From Fodinibius salsisoli (lineage in GTDB: Bacteria; Bacteroidota; Rhodothermia; Balneolales; Balneolaceae): a stretch of 64,000 bases of DNA. This document shows, piece by piece, positions 35,391-44,671 of this stretch. The position numbers were made by a program, and so were the translations under genes. The DNA lies in the NCBI RefSeq assembly GCF_026229185.1, contig NZ_JAGGJA010000007.1, forward strand, positions 124,001 through 188,000. The letters are read 5' to 3'. Numbering within the stretch: position 1 is the stretch's first letter; every line of letters starts with the position of its first letter. The notes beneath the pieces were generated by a model. The model saw only the letters and a program-made list of their open reading frames with translations. It searched no databases and had not been told where the DNA came from.

Positions 35391-37829
35391 ATGATTACAA
35401 CAACTTTTACAAATCGCAAAACCAGTTACAAAAAATTGCAGAACTTCAGATTTCTACCAGTTAAGTTTCTAAGCTCCCTTACCGTTTTATTTTTCATAGC
35501 GCTTATGGGAGTCTCTCACGCACAGTCCGGAATTATCCAGGGCCAGGTTACGAACACCGATCAGAAGCCGGTCCCCGGTGTTAACATCACCTTGGAAGGT
35601 ACCACCCATGGAGCCGCAGCTAACCTGCAGGGGCAATATACCATCGAAGATATTCCTTCAGGAAAATATGACCTGCTTGTTTCGGGTGTTGGTTACCAAT
35701 CCCAGGAAAAGTCTATCACTCTTGCTTCAGGTGAGACACTGACCATCAACGTAACCCTTTCTACTTCCAATGAAGAGTTACAAGAAATTGTCGTACAGGG
35801 CGAACAAACCAACAAGTTCGCTACCGATATGAGCGAATATGTGGCTAAGGTACCGATCCAAAACCTTGAAAATCCACAGGTTTACAATACTGTTAACAAA
35901 AATATTATCGAAGAACAGGCACTAACCAACTTCGAAGATATTCTGAAAAATGCGCCGGGCGTGTTTCAGCTTTGGACCTCCACCGGTCGCGGTGGTGATG
36001 GCTCTGGTTATTATTCTATCCGCGGATTTTCTATCCAGCCCAACATGCTGAACGGCTTGCCTTCGCTTACGAATGGCAGCCTCGACCCCGCAAATGTGGA
36101 ACGTGTTGAACTCATTAAAGGTCCCTCGGCTACACTTTTTGGTGCCAGCGTTACTTCGTATGGCGGTCTGATAAACGTGGTTACAGAGAAACCCTATAAC
36201 ACTTTGGGAGGCGAAGTTTCGTACCAGACGGGCAGCTTTGGGTTAAATCGTGTTGCTGCCGATGTGAATACGCCTGTTGGGGATAACGAAGATATTGCCC
36301 TTCGCATCAACGGGGCCTATCACAAGGAAAATAGCTTCCAGGATGCCGGCTTTAATGAATCATTTTTTCTGGCACCATCGCTCTCTTACCAAGTCAATGA
36401 CGATCTTTCATTCTTGGTCAACACTGAATTGTACCAGTCGGAAAGCACAAATCCATTGATGTTATTCATCAACCGCAGTGAACCGCTGGAAGACAACAAC
36501 ATTTCGGAGCTGAATTATGACAATGACAACTCCTACACCACGAATGATCTGACGATCAAAAATCCAGTCTTTCGTCTGCAGGGTAAAATGACGTATGATC
36601 TTTCGGATCAGTGGACTTCTGAGACCGTTCTTTCGCGCAGCTCGGCTCAATCTGAAGGATATTACAGCTACGTTTCCACCATTGGCATTCCCGGAAACAC
36701 CTACGGCCGCTACATCAACGATCAAAATTCTACGACGAACGGCACGGATATCCAACAAAATTTCCGGGGCGACTTTGAAATCAGCGGTATCCGCAACCGG
36801 ATGGTCGTCGGGCTTGATTTCTTCCAGCAAAAAGTAATCAACAACAGCACCGGATACATTGCTTACGACTCATTTGACCTTGACAGTGCAGATCCCGTTC
36901 CGGCCATTTCTAAAGCCGCAGTGGATACCATGCTAGCCAATACCCCGGTTTCAAAAACCCGTACTGAGCAGCAGGTATACAGTGCCTATGCTTCTGATGT
37001 TATCGATGTATTGCCGGGTGTGTCTGCGATGTTGAGTCTGCGACTGGATCATTTCGTAGAGAAGGGCAGCCCAGAAACAGATGCCGATGATTTTGAACAA
37101 ACTACCTTGTCACCCAAATTTGGTTTGGTGTACCAGCCGATCCGGGAAAAAGTATCACTGTTTGCCAACTACATGAACAGCTTTAATAACGTAGCTCCTG
37201 CAACAGTTGGCGATGATATTCTGAATTTCGAGCCCGAGCGCGCTAACCAATGGGAAGCGGGTATTAAGACCAATCTTTTCAGTGATCGCCTGAACTTGAT
37301 GGCAAGCTATTACGACATCACCGTTTCAAATATCGTTCGGCAGGATCCAAGCAGACCGAATTACCAGATTCAAGATGGGGAAAATTACAGCCGGGGTGTA
37401 GAGTTCAGCCTTAATGCTGCTCCTGTTGATGGACTGAACATTACCGCGGGTTACAGCCATAATGACAGCGAAATTACCGTGACCAGTGATGATGCTCTCC
37501 GTGGTCGTCGTCCGGAGCGTGCAGGACCTTCTGATCTGATCAATGGCTGGATCAGCTACCGACTGACCAACGGTTCCCTTGAGGGATTTGGCTTAGGTTT
37601 TGGCGGTAATTACGCCAGCGACAACTATGTTATCAATCGAGCTTCCACCGGTCGATTTACCATACCGGCCTATACTGTATTAAACGGTTCTGTTTTTTAT
37701 GAAACTGAGAGTTACCGCATCAACCTCAATTTGAACAATTTCACGGACGAAGCATACTACAACGGCTGGTCGACAGTAAATCCACAACAACCCCGAAATA
37801 TTACCGCTGGATTTACTTATAAATTCTAA
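35391..37829 (+). CDS. TonB-dependent siderophore receptor
   Basis: 812 residues from the ATG at 35391 (an in-frame GTG lies one codon earlier). A long basic n-region and signal peptide end at SHAQS. A carboxypeptidase-like domain follows (about 50-130, PVPGVNITLEGTTHG), then a plug (IEEQALTNFEDILKNAPGVF, YSIRGFSIQPNMLNGLPS, VERVELIKGPSATLFG) and a barrel ending in the required C-terminal Phe (AGFTYKF). The RGF/GP-x-G pattern fits siderophore (FhuA/FoxA-like) receptors. The PepSY-TM gene 5 bases downstream is a common partner. Two repressor boxes precede it, implying iron regulation. Confidence 0.9.
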   Translation: MITTTFTNRKTSYKKLQNFRFLPVKFLSSLTVLFFIALMGVSHAQSGIIQGQVTNTDQKPVPGVNITLEGTTHGAAANLQGQYTIEDIPSGKYDLLVSGVGYQSQEKSITLASGETLTINVTLSTSNEELQEIVVQGEQTNKFATDMSEYVAKVPIQNLENPQVYNTVNKNIIEEQALTNFEDILKNAPGVFQLWTSTGRGGDGSGYYSIRGFSIQPNMLNGLPSLTNGSLDPANVERVELIKGPSATLFGASVTSYGGLINVVTEKPYNTLGGEVSYQTGSFGLNRVAADVNTPVGDNEDIALRINGAYHKENSFQDAGFNESFFLAPSLSYQVNDDLSFLVNTELYQSESTNPLMLFINRSEPLEDNNISELNYDNDNSYTTNDLTIKNPVFRLQGKMTYDLSDQWTSETVLSRSSAQSEGYYSYVSTIGIPGNTYGRYINDQNSTTNGTDIQQNFRGDFEISGIRNRMVVGLDFFQQKVINNSTGYIAYDSFDLDSADPVPAISKAAVDTMLANTPVSKTRTEQQVYSAYASDVIDVLPGVSAMLSLRLDHFVEKGSPETDADDFEQTTLSPKFGLVYQPIREKVSLFANYMNSFNNVAPATVGDDILNFEPERANQWEAGIKTNLFSDRLNLMASYYDITVSNIVRQDPSRPNYQIQDGENYSRGVEFSLNAAPVDGLNITAGYSHNDSEITVTSDDALRGRRPERAGPSDLINGWISYRLTNGSLEGFGLGFGGNYASDNYVINRASTGRFTIPAYTVLNGSVFYETESYRINLNLNNFTDEAYYNGWSTVNPQQPRNITAGFTYKF

Positions 37830-37834
37830 AATTC

Positions 37835-39055
37835 ATGCCTTCATTTAAAGAAACAACGTTATTTCTCCATCGCTGGCTCGGTATCATTACCGGGCTTGTG
37901 GTGGTTATCCTCAGTGTTACCGGTTGTTTATATGTCTTCCATCATGAAATTTCGGGATGGATTCGATACGACACTTTTCATGCTGATAACGTCCCCGCCA
38001 ATCAGCAGACGCTTCCCGTAGAGAAACTCCAGAAGAAGACGGCGGAAGCCCTAAATACCTCCTCCCTGCCCTATGGATTGGTGACTTATAAAGATCCGGC
38101 CCGTAATTGGTCGGCCATGTTATACAAAGGTGGCCGGGAATCATGGACCTACTTTGGCAGCATGGAAGTTTATAAAACGGCTTACATCAATCCCTACAAT
38201 GGAGAAATTGAAGGGATTGTTAACGAAAAAAAGGACTTTTTCCAGATCGTCAAGGGAATCCACTGGAGCCTCTTGCTGGCTACACCTATTGGACAGCCTA
38301 TTATCGCCTGGAGTACGATTATCTTTATTGTTCTGCTGATTACCGGCATGGTTCTCTGGTGGCCTAAGAAATGGAACCGGGCCGGCAAGCAAAAAAGTTT
38401 TAAAATTATGTGGAGGGGAACCTGGCGCCGAATCAACTATGATCTCCATAATGTGTTGGGATTCTATTTCCTGATTCTCAGCCTTATCATTGCTTTCACC
38501 GGGTTGTACTGGTACATGCCCTCTGTCAAGAAGAGCATCCACTTTATAGGCACCGGCGAATACAAGCTGCCGGCCGGACCTTCCGAAAAAGTAGTGTCCA
38601 CCATCCCTGACAGCGCTGGTATCTCCTCTCCCCAGGATGTAGTCTACGCCAATGCTTGGGAAGACTATCCTACCGCCTACAGTATTGCTATTACAGCACC
38701 AACTGACTCTCAATCGACCATCAGGGCCAGTGTTCGTCCCGATGGCCAGACATACTATGGAAGCAGCAGCCTTCAGTTCGATCAATATTCAGGAGAACTG
38801 CTTAGCGCGGATCGATACCAAGACCAAAATGCGGGCGAGAAACTGTTATCGATGAATTATGATATCCATGTGGGAGCCATTGGAGGCCTCCCCGGGAAAA
38901 TTATCGCCTTCTTTGCAAGCCTGGCATGTGCCAGTCTGCCGATTACCGGCTTCATTATCTGGTTTGATCGCAAAAGACGACAGTGGGCACGGGAGAAAAC
39001 CGTCCAAAAACGCAAAACAAAATCCACCTCAAGAAAACCAAAAGTTCCGGTGTAG
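37835..39055 (+). CDS. PepSY-associated TM protein (putative siderophore-iron reductase)
   Basis: 406 residues. Four TM segments are visible at about 12-35 (LGIITGLVVVILSVTGCLYVFHHEI), 150-178, 205-230 and 355-380. Conserved His residues (FLHRWLG, YVFHHE, IHWSLLL, LHNVLGF, DIHVGAIGG) lie at membrane edges and probably ligate haem. Two PepSY periplasmic regions lie between. Relatives (PiuB/FoxB-type) reduce ferric siderophores at the inner membrane to release iron. It starts 5 bases after the receptor stop, so they are co-transcribed. The basic C-terminal tail (KKRKTKSTSRKPK-like) is cytoplasmic. Confidence 0.88.
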   Translation: MPSFKETTLFLHRWLGIITGLVVVILSVTGCLYVFHHEISGWIRYDTFHADNVPANQQTLPVEKLQKKTAEALNTSSLPYGLVTYKDPARNWSAMLYKGGRESWTYFGSMEVYKTAYINPYNGEIEGIVNEKKDFFQIVKGIHWSLLLATPIGQPIIAWSTIIFIVLLITGMVLWWPKKWNRAGKQKSFKIMWRGTWRRINYDLHNVLGFYFLILSLIIAFTGLYWYMPSVKKSIHFIGTGEYKLPAGPSEKVVSTIPDSAGISSPQDVVYANAWEDYPTAYSIAITAPTDSQSTIRASVRPDGQTYYGSSSLQFDQYSGELLSADRYQDQNAGEKLLSMNYDIHVGAIGGLPGKIIAFFASLACASLPITGFIIWFDRKRRQWAREKTVQKRKTKSTSRKPKVPV

Positions 39056-39057
39056 AT

Positions 39058-39384
39058 ATGGAAAGAGAGAAAACAACTTTGAGCAAAAAAAGAGATCTGA
39101 GAATTGTACAATTTGACCAGTGCAATCATATAGCACTCAAATACAAAAACCTGCTTCTCAACTTCAATCCAGATGGATTTCTAACGTTCACTTCATCTTT
39201 TGAGAAACTGAATTTTGATGAACGTGCTGTCCTGTTTCCCGATGGCACCTCGAGGTTGGTGATGCATACCCGATGCCAGGAAATTCAACTTTGTTTTGAT
39301 CATTCGGAATTTCAAGCCATGAGTGAGGCGTTACAAGAAGCCGCAGTAATGCTGGAAGTACATCAGATACTGTCCTATCAATAA
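39058..39384 (+). CDS. Small conserved protein of the siderophore operon
   Basis: 108 residues, starting 2 bases after the PepSY-TM stop. No signal peptide or TM segment is present. The core reads CNHIALKYKNLLLNFNPDGF followed by VLFPDGTSRLVMHT and CQEIQLCFDHSEF, with three Cys. The pattern CxHI ... L.F....F resembles small Bacteroidetes proteins of the DUF6686 type, whose function is unknown. Tight coupling suggests a role in iron-siderophore handling, but nothing in the sequence proves it. Confidence 0.62.
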   Translation: MEREKTTLSKKRDLRIVQFDQCNHIALKYKNLLLNFNPDGFLTFTSSFEKLNFDERAVLFPDGTSRLVMHTRCQEIQLCFDHSEFQAMSEALQEAAVMLEVHQILSYQ

Positions 39385-39473
39385 TCCATTCACGTGTTGC
39401 TTGAAATCCTCGAGCCACTCATTTAAAGATATCCCTATTTGCTTATCGGGATACAGGAATATTGCCCCCTCGG

Positions 39474-40232
39474 TTACTTCATCACAATATCTCCTCTGCC
39501 ATATTTCCACTGAAGATACTTGAGCTTAAACAAGCCATATTCATTCTTAAATTGAATATTATATACTTCTGCCTCGGGTTCATTCTTAAAAAACAAGTAT
39601 CCCTGTGCAGACTCTCCCGGCAAGAGATCAGTCTTACGTAATGCCTTCGATGTCCAGAGTTCCTTTGAATCATTAAGGCCAGAACCTTCAATGCTCCGAT
39701 TGTATTCCCTCAAAGCATGCTGTATCTGGTTTTCTGTTAACGAATGTGAAGCCCCATTCCCTTCATTGCTAAGCTCTCGGGACAGGTAATCAGTAAGTAA
39801 GGCCGTTTGTTCAATTTCATGGAGTAAATCGTCAGTTTTTTGCTCAGCATGAACTTCTGATAACAGCATATCTAATCTTAGCAATTCCTGCTCTGGATCT
39901 AATGCTTTAGCAGATGCGATAATCGGTGCATCACTGCCAACCGGCTTATCGATTGCTTCATTCTTGCGTGCTTTATATGAAAACTGGGTGGGTCCAACGT
40001 GTAGTATACGGTCAGCATTATTCTCAATTTCTACACTCATGATAAATTGATCCTTAAAATGGCGGTAATACGACATTGTGAGACCAATGCTATCCCCCTT
40101 TAGTTCCACATACTTCACTCCTTGTTTAAAACTGGCTTTTTCGGTTACCGGGTGAAGCCGAAATATTGGATCCGGTGCACATGATGTAATGATTAACACT
40201 ACTCCTGATAAAAAGCTTAGAATCCCTTTCAT
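39474..40232 (-). CDS. Lipoprotein of unknown function
   Basis: 252 residues with a lipoprotein signal (GVVLIITSCAPDPIF). The mature part begins with a beta-rich region (YVELKGDSIGLTMSYYRHF, FIMSVEIENNADRILHV) followed by a helical, charged stretch (about 110-175). A second beta region at the end contains LLPGESAQGYLFFKNEP and EYGLFKLKYLQWKYG. The 'LLPGES..GYLFF' phrase is typical of periplasmic beta-sandwich proteins. I recognise no family. It faces the siderophore operon convergently and has no co-directional partner. Confidence 0.7.
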   Translation of the reverse strand: MKGILSFLSGVVLIITSCAPDPIFRLHPVTEKASFKQGVKYVELKGDSIGLTMSYYRHFKDQFIMSVEIENNADRILHVGPTQFSYKARKNEAIDKPVGSDAPIIASAKALDPEQELLRLDMLLSEVHAEQKTDDLLHEIEQTALLTDYLSRELSNEGNGASHSLTENQIQHALREYNRSIEGSGLNDSKELWTSKALRKTDLLPGESAQGYLFFKNEPEAEVYNIQFKNEYGLFKLKYLQWKYGRGDIVMK

Positions 40233-40294
40233 AATCTACTGGTTTGTTTTTCTTAACGTGTCGAGGGGTTACAAATTCACACTAAGATTTCTAT

Positions 40295-40347
40295 GTCATC
40301 CCGAATCCTGATTTATTAGGGCCTGACAGCGATCGCCTCGGGATGAC
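40295..40347. repeat. Extragenic palindromic repeat
   Basis: Perfect 10-bp arms, GTCATCCCGA (40295-40304) and TCGGGATGAC (40338-40347), are separated by 33 bases that include GCGATCGC. The GTCATCCCGA type is a familiar dispersed palindrome in bacterial genomes. It lies in the gene-free interval 40233-40552, which otherwise holds only the promoter of the next gene. Confidence 0.72.
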
Positions 40348-40484
40348 CATTTAGATTCCAACCTCAACTTGTCAAAAATCTAAGCTAACGGCGTGGAGCT
40401 ATCAATCACATCATAATGTGATTATTTGAACCAAGGGGTATCCAAACGCCAGGTGACAACTAATTATACCCAATAAACATTAAA

Positions 40485-40538
40485 TTTAGTCTTGTCTAAA
40501 AAACATATATGCCTTAAATTAAACTTAGCCTTGACTAA
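40485..40538 (+). promoter_or_regulatory. Two DtxR/MntR-like operator boxes
   Basis: TTTAG-TCTTGT-CTAAA (40485-40500) and TTAG-CCTTGA-CTAA (40525-40538) share the pattern TTAG-N-C-TTG-N-CTAA. They lie 15-68 bases before the receptor ATG. DtxR-family proteins bind such TTAGG..CCTAA-like palindromes, and a DtxR-family gene ends 0.6 kb after the receptor gene. Repression by that protein with Mn(II) or Fe(II) is the natural inference. Confidence 0.6.
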
Positions 40539-40552
40539 CAATTAACTTACCT

Positions 40553-42796
40553 ATGAAAAATATAAACGCTTTTTCACTATTCTTGCATTTTTTTGGATTC
40601 ATATTCTTGGCGATCAACTTTACACAAGCCCAAACCGGAACGGTTAATGGTTCGGTAACCCATGATGGAAAGCCCTTGCCAGGAGTAAATATTTCGCTGC
40701 CTGATATCCAGAAAGGGGCCTCAACGAATGCTGAAGGTTTTTATAAAATTAATAACATTCCGGAAGGCTCATACACTCTTCGGGCTACGTTTATAGGCTA
40801 CAAAGAGTTTACAACTAATATTTCCATCAATGCCGGTCAAACTACACCGGTAGATATAACGCTGAAGAAAGCTACTTCCCAGATGAACGAGATGGTTGTG
40901 ACCGGCACCATGCGCAAAACCTATGTCAAAGACTCGCCTGTAAAGGTGGAAGTGGTGAATACAGAAAAACTGACCCAAGGTAAAACCAGCTCTAACTTTA
41001 TGGATCTGGTGGGTTCTGTTAATGGACTAACGACCCAGCTGAATTGTGGTGTTTGTGGCACCAATGCCATCCGGATTAACGGTGTGGAAGGGCCTAATAC
41101 CGCTGTTTTAATTGATGGCATGCCGATTATGGGAGCCTTGGCATCGGTATATGGCCTCAACGGCATCAGCCCCTCGATCATTGACCAAGTGGAGGTTATT
41201 AAAGGTCCTCAATCTACGCTATACGGCACCCAGGCACTGGGCGGAGTGGTAAACATTATCACCAAAAATCCAGCGACGACGCCCACATTTTCGGCGGATG
41301 TATATGGGAAAAGTACTGAAGAAGGCAATATCGATATCGCTGCATCTCCGAAGATTGGCCGCTTTAAGGGATTCATTAGCGGCAATACGCTGCGCATGGA
41401 GAATTATTTTGACCATAATAATGATCAGTTCAATGATGTAGCTAAAAACTCCCGCATTTCTTTGTTTGGAAAAGGAACCCTTGAGGGGAAAAATGGAGAG
41501 CAGCGCATGAATATTGCCGCTAAATTCTATGATGAAAATCGAACGGGTGGCGTCAAAGCCTTTACGGATGACATGCGGGGATCGGATCAAATTTATGGCG
41601 AATCCATTTATACACGACGCGCCGAATTAATGACGGATTATCGTCCGGCGGGGCTTGATGAGCGACTACGTTTTAGTGGCGCCTTTACCTATCACGATCA
41701 GGATAGCTACTACGGAACCGAGCATTATGATGCCCGCCAAGGGATTATCTACGGTCAATCCACCTGGGATCAGCCCGTTTCGGAATCCTTTCAACTGCTA
41801 ACCGGGGCAACCCTTCGCTACCAAACCTATAATGATAATACCCCTGCCACTTCTGACGGGACAAACCGGCGATTCATTCCCGGCCTCTTTGCACAGGGCG
41901 AACTTTCTTTAGGAGAAGTTACCCTGCTCGGTGGATTGCGGGTTGACCATCATGAAGAGCACGGCTTTGTAACGGCTCCCCGACTTTCGGCAAAATACAG
42001 CCCAACGGAACTAATGACCCTGCGTGCAAGCGGCGGCACTGGCTTTAGGGTCGTCAATGTGTTTACCGAAGATCATGCCGCTCTGACCGGATCACGCGAG
42101 GTCGTTTTCACTGAAGACCTCGATCCGGAACGCTCACGCAGTGTTACCGCCAGTATTGAACAAATTATTCCCTTTGGAGCCAATCCGATGACCCTAAGCC
42201 TTGATGGCTTTTATACCCACTTTTCCAATAAAATTATCCCGGATTATGACCAGGATCCCGATCTGATTGTCTATGAAAATCTGGATGGTTTTTCCGTTAC
42301 TCGTGGCTTTTCGGTTGGTGTGGATCAAAATTTTACGGTCTTCCCGCTGAGCTATAATGCCAACTTTACGCTTATGGATGTTTTCACCGATGAAGGTGGC
42401 CAGCGACAGGCTCTAACCTATGCACCGGACTACACCGGGAATGTTGGATTAACCTATAACTTCAATCCCCTTGATGTATCTATTGGATATACCGGCAACC
42501 TTGTAGGGTCAAAACGGATGCCTGACAGTTACGTTGAAGATTTTGGCCGTGACCGGTGGACCCCTGCCTACAGCACCCACGATATTAAATTAAGTAAAGA
42601 GTTTACAAACGTGAACAGTGCCAACGGCATTGGATTTGAAGCATATCTCTCGGTCGAAAACCTGTTCGATTATACTCAAGGCAGCCCATTGGTCGATGCC
42701 AGTGCTCCATTCGGCCCACAGTTTGATACCATTTATACCTGGGGCCCTCTCGTAGGCCGTACTTTTTCCCTCGGGGCACGAATAAACTTACGATAA
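40553..42796 (+). CDS. TonB-dependent receptor with Cys pair in the plug
   Basis: 747 residues. After a signal peptide ending TQAQ comes a carboxypeptidase-like domain (about 27-110, PLPGVNISLPDIQKGAS). A plug follows with the unusual run NCGVCGTNAIRINGVEG (Cys165, Cys168), then VLIDGMPIMG, QVEVIKGPQSTLYGTQALGG and the barrel. The CxxC in the plug may bind a metal or be a redox disulfide. A thioredoxin-like gene begins 14 bases after the stop and a DtxR-type regulator is next, suggesting uptake of a transition metal (Mn, Fe or Cu; inference). Confidence 0.88.
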   Translation: MKNINAFSLFLHFFGFIFLAINFTQAQTGTVNGSVTHDGKPLPGVNISLPDIQKGASTNAEGFYKINNIPEGSYTLRATFIGYKEFTTNISINAGQTTPVDITLKKATSQMNEMVVTGTMRKTYVKDSPVKVEVVNTEKLTQGKTSSNFMDLVGSVNGLTTQLNCGVCGTNAIRINGVEGPNTAVLIDGMPIMGALASVYGLNGISPSIIDQVEVIKGPQSTLYGTQALGGVVNIITKNPATTPTFSADVYGKSTEEGNIDIAASPKIGRFKGFISGNTLRMENYFDHNNDQFNDVAKNSRISLFGKGTLEGKNGEQRMNIAAKFYDENRTGGVKAFTDDMRGSDQIYGESIYTRRAELMTDYRPAGLDERLRFSGAFTYHDQDSYYGTEHYDARQGIIYGQSTWDQPVSESFQLLTGATLRYQTYNDNTPATSDGTNRRFIPGLFAQGELSLGEVTLLGGLRVDHHEEHGFVTAPRLSAKYSPTELMTLRASGGTGFRVVNVFTEDHAALTGSREVVFTEDLDPERSRSVTASIEQIIPFGANPMTLSLDGFYTHFSNKIIPDYDQDPDLIVYENLDGFSVTRGFSVGVDQNFTVFPLSYNANFTLMDVFTDEGGQRQALTYAPDYTGNVGLTYNFNPLDVSIGYTGNLVGSKRMPDSYVEDFGRDRWTPAYSTHDIKLSKEFTNVNSANGIGFEAYLSVENLFDYTQGSPLVDASAPFGPQFDTIYTWGPLVGRTFSLGARINLR

Positions 42797-42810
42797 GCTT
42801 TTACCAGTAA

Positions 42811-43314
42811 ATGCAGAAACAAAAAAACATACTGCTCATTTCCCTCTTCGGGCTCCTACTGACAATGCTATCTGTATCTCCGGCCTATAGCCAGAATCTT
42901 GCCTGGCACTCTTTTGACAAGGCGCTTGCCATGGCGGACACTACCAGCCGGCACGTGCTCGTAGACGTGTCGGCTCCCTGGTGTGGCTGGTGCAGGAAGA
43001 TGAAAAAGGAAGTCTATCCAGCGTTGGATGGAATCCTGTCGGACCAGTTTATTCTTACCCGGCTTAACAGAGATGATAACAGCACTATGCACCGATACCA
43101 AGGCAATCGATTGACCTCTATTCGCTTGGCCCAGCATTTTAATGTTCAGGAAGTCCCTGCTGTAGTTCTACTGAGTCCAAAGGGAGCGTATCTAACCCAT
43201 ATCGGTGGATTTATAGAGCCGGATACGCTTAAACCGCTTTTACAATATATTGCCAGTAATGCTTACCGGCATCAATCTTTTGAGCAATTCAAAACAGCCC
43301 AACAAAAATTGTAA
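42811..43314 (+). CDS. Exported thioredoxin-fold protein (WCGWC)
   Basis: 167 residues with a signal peptide (LLISLFGLLLTMLSV ... AYSQ). The active site is WCGWCRKMKKEVYP (Cys58, Cys61), followed by a long insert with HRYQGNRLTSIRLAQHF. The cis-Pro loop is VQEVPAVVLLSPKGAYL. This is the periplasmic 'thioredoxin_7/DUF255-like' type. Its place directly behind a receptor with a CxxC plug suggests that it keeps those Cys reduced or helps metal release (inference). A terminator follows. A frameshifted relative lies at 44110-44603. Confidence 0.85.
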   Translation: MQKQKNILLISLFGLLLTMLSVSPAYSQNLAWHSFDKALAMADTTSRHVLVDVSAPWCGWCRKMKKEVYPALDGILSDQFILTRLNRDDNSTMHRYQGNRLTSIRLAQHFNVQEVPAVVLLSPKGAYLTHIGGFIEPDTLKPLLQYIASNAYRHQSFEQFKTAQQKL

Positions 43315-43344
43315 TCTTACGGTAGGTTACGATCGTAAAGCCAT

Positions 43345-43378
43345 AAGGGACATGGTTAGGTGCCGTGTCCCTTAATTT
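43345..43378 (+). terminator. Terminator of the receptor-thioredoxin operon
   Basis: AAGGGACA (43345-43352) pairs perfectly with TGTCCCTT (43366-43373), followed by AATTTTT. The right arm lies within the last codons of the convergent dtxR-like gene. Confidence 0.75.
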
Positions 43379-44027
43379 TTGCTACAAAAATATTTTTGGC
43401 TACATCATGGCCAATAGCCTGCTCCTCATTTTCTACAAGAAGCGTCAATGGGCCCTTGAAAGGGGCTTTCTCTTTTAATTCTATTTTTATACCCGGAAGC
43501 ATCCCTATCTTTTCAAGGTAGCGAAGCAGCTCAGGGTCCTGATCTTTGACACGACTCAAGATATACTCCTGATTAGGTTCAGCTTCGATCAAAGGTTGCG
43601 CATCCATCCGCGGCATAATACCCTCTTTTGAAGGGATAGGATCCCCATGGGGGTCGTGAGTAGGATCATCAAGCAGAGTTGCGATTTTATCTTCAAACTG
43701 TTCTGAAATATGGTGCTCCAGCTTTTCTGCCTCATCGTGCACTTCATCCCAAGAATAACCCATTACTTCTAATAAGTAGAGCTCCAGCAGGCGATGATGC
43801 CGAATGATTTCCAGCGCAATCTTTTTGCCGGATTTGGTAAGTTTTGATCCTTTGTACGATTGATAATCGACCAGCCCCATCTCTGACAATCGTTTAATCA
43901 TATTTGTAGCTGAAGCAGAAGAAACCTCCAGCGATTCCGCAATCTTTGTGGTGGATGCACGCTCACCCTCTGATTGTAACGTAAATATGGCCTTTAAGTA
44001 ATCCTCAATCGACTGGCTTAAAATCAT
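43356..44027 (-). CDS. DtxR/MntR-family metal-dependent repressor
   Basis: 223 residues in the usual three parts. A winged helix comes first (1-75; SIEDYLKAIFTLQ, TKIAESLEVSSASATNMIKR, KSGKKIALEIIRHHRLLELY). A metal-binding dimerisation domain follows (about 76-140; EVHDEAEKLEHHIS). The C-terminal SH3/FeoA-like domain (about 155-223; GMLPGIKIELKEKAPF, AIGHDVAKNIFV) completes it. Members sense Fe(II) or Mn(II) and repress uptake genes. The DtxR-like boxes before the receptor at 40553 are plausible targets, as may be the receptors at 28605 and 35391. Which metal is sensed cannot be settled by eye. Confidence 0.9.
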   Translation of the reverse strand: MILSQSIEDYLKAIFTLQSEGERASTTKIAESLEVSSASATNMIKRLSEMGLVDYQSYKGSKLTKSGKKIALEIIRHHRLLELYLLEVMGYSWDEVHDEAEKLEHHISEQFEDKIATLLDDPTHDPHGDPIPSKEGIMPRMDAQPLIEAEPNQEYILSRVKDQDPELLRYLEKIGMLPGIKIELKEKAPFKGPLTLLVENEEQAIGHDVAKNIFVAKIKGHGT

Positions 44028-44109
44028 GATATTACAACTAATCGCTAATGTTACATCTGTGCAAATATATTAATATCCATAGTCGATTACAGTAAAAAAT
44101 AGTGAATTA

Positions 44110-44603
44110 TCATATTTCGACTCCATGGTTTTTCAGGTACTTCTGGAAGGCAATTGTATTATATAAATCGCTGCCAACATAGGCTAATAACTTGTCAAAA
44201 ATTCTTACTGCCATAAAGCCGGGCTGGGTTCCGATAACGGCTCCTTCCGAATCCAGAAAGATAGTAGTAGGTGTTCGGCTGCACGCCCGAAAACGACGAG
44301 CCAGTGACTGCTCCGTAATCGGTTGGCCAATAAATGGATTTTCCTGTCGGATTCAATATTTAGCCACACCGGATAAAAATACTTTGCCAAGCTGCCTGCC
44401 ACTGATTGCTTCGGAAAAACCTGGTTGTGCATCTTTTTGCAATAACCACACCACTCAGCTTCAGCAAAAATCATAACCTTTTTATCACTGTCGGCGGCCT
44501 GAGCTTGTGCCTCCTGCAAAGAAAGCCAGCTTATTGTTTGGGCTCCTGCCAAAGAGGGTATCAAAACCACTATAAAAGCAAGGATACTAATTTTGTATTT
44601 CAA
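44110..44603 (-). pseudogene. Thioredoxin-fold protein gene broken by a one-base frameshift
   Basis: From a TTG start at 44603 the frame encodes a signal peptide (IVVLIPSLAGAQ), EAEWCGYCKKMHNQVF and YFYPVWLNIESDR. It then shifts near 44336-44342 (sequence GACAGGAAAATCC). In the shifted frame the family sequence resumes: ENPFIGQPITEQSLARRF, then RTPTTIFLDSEGAVIGTQPG, to a TGA at 44110-44112. Restoring one G gives a 164-residue protein, the same size as the thioredoxin at 42811. The loss may be real or a sequencing error in a homopolymer. Confidence 0.75.
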
Positions 44604-44671
44604 AATAGTATAGCAGAGATCTTGACATTTTTTTGAACCATTTTCAATTAAACGGCTAACCCGAGGTAATC

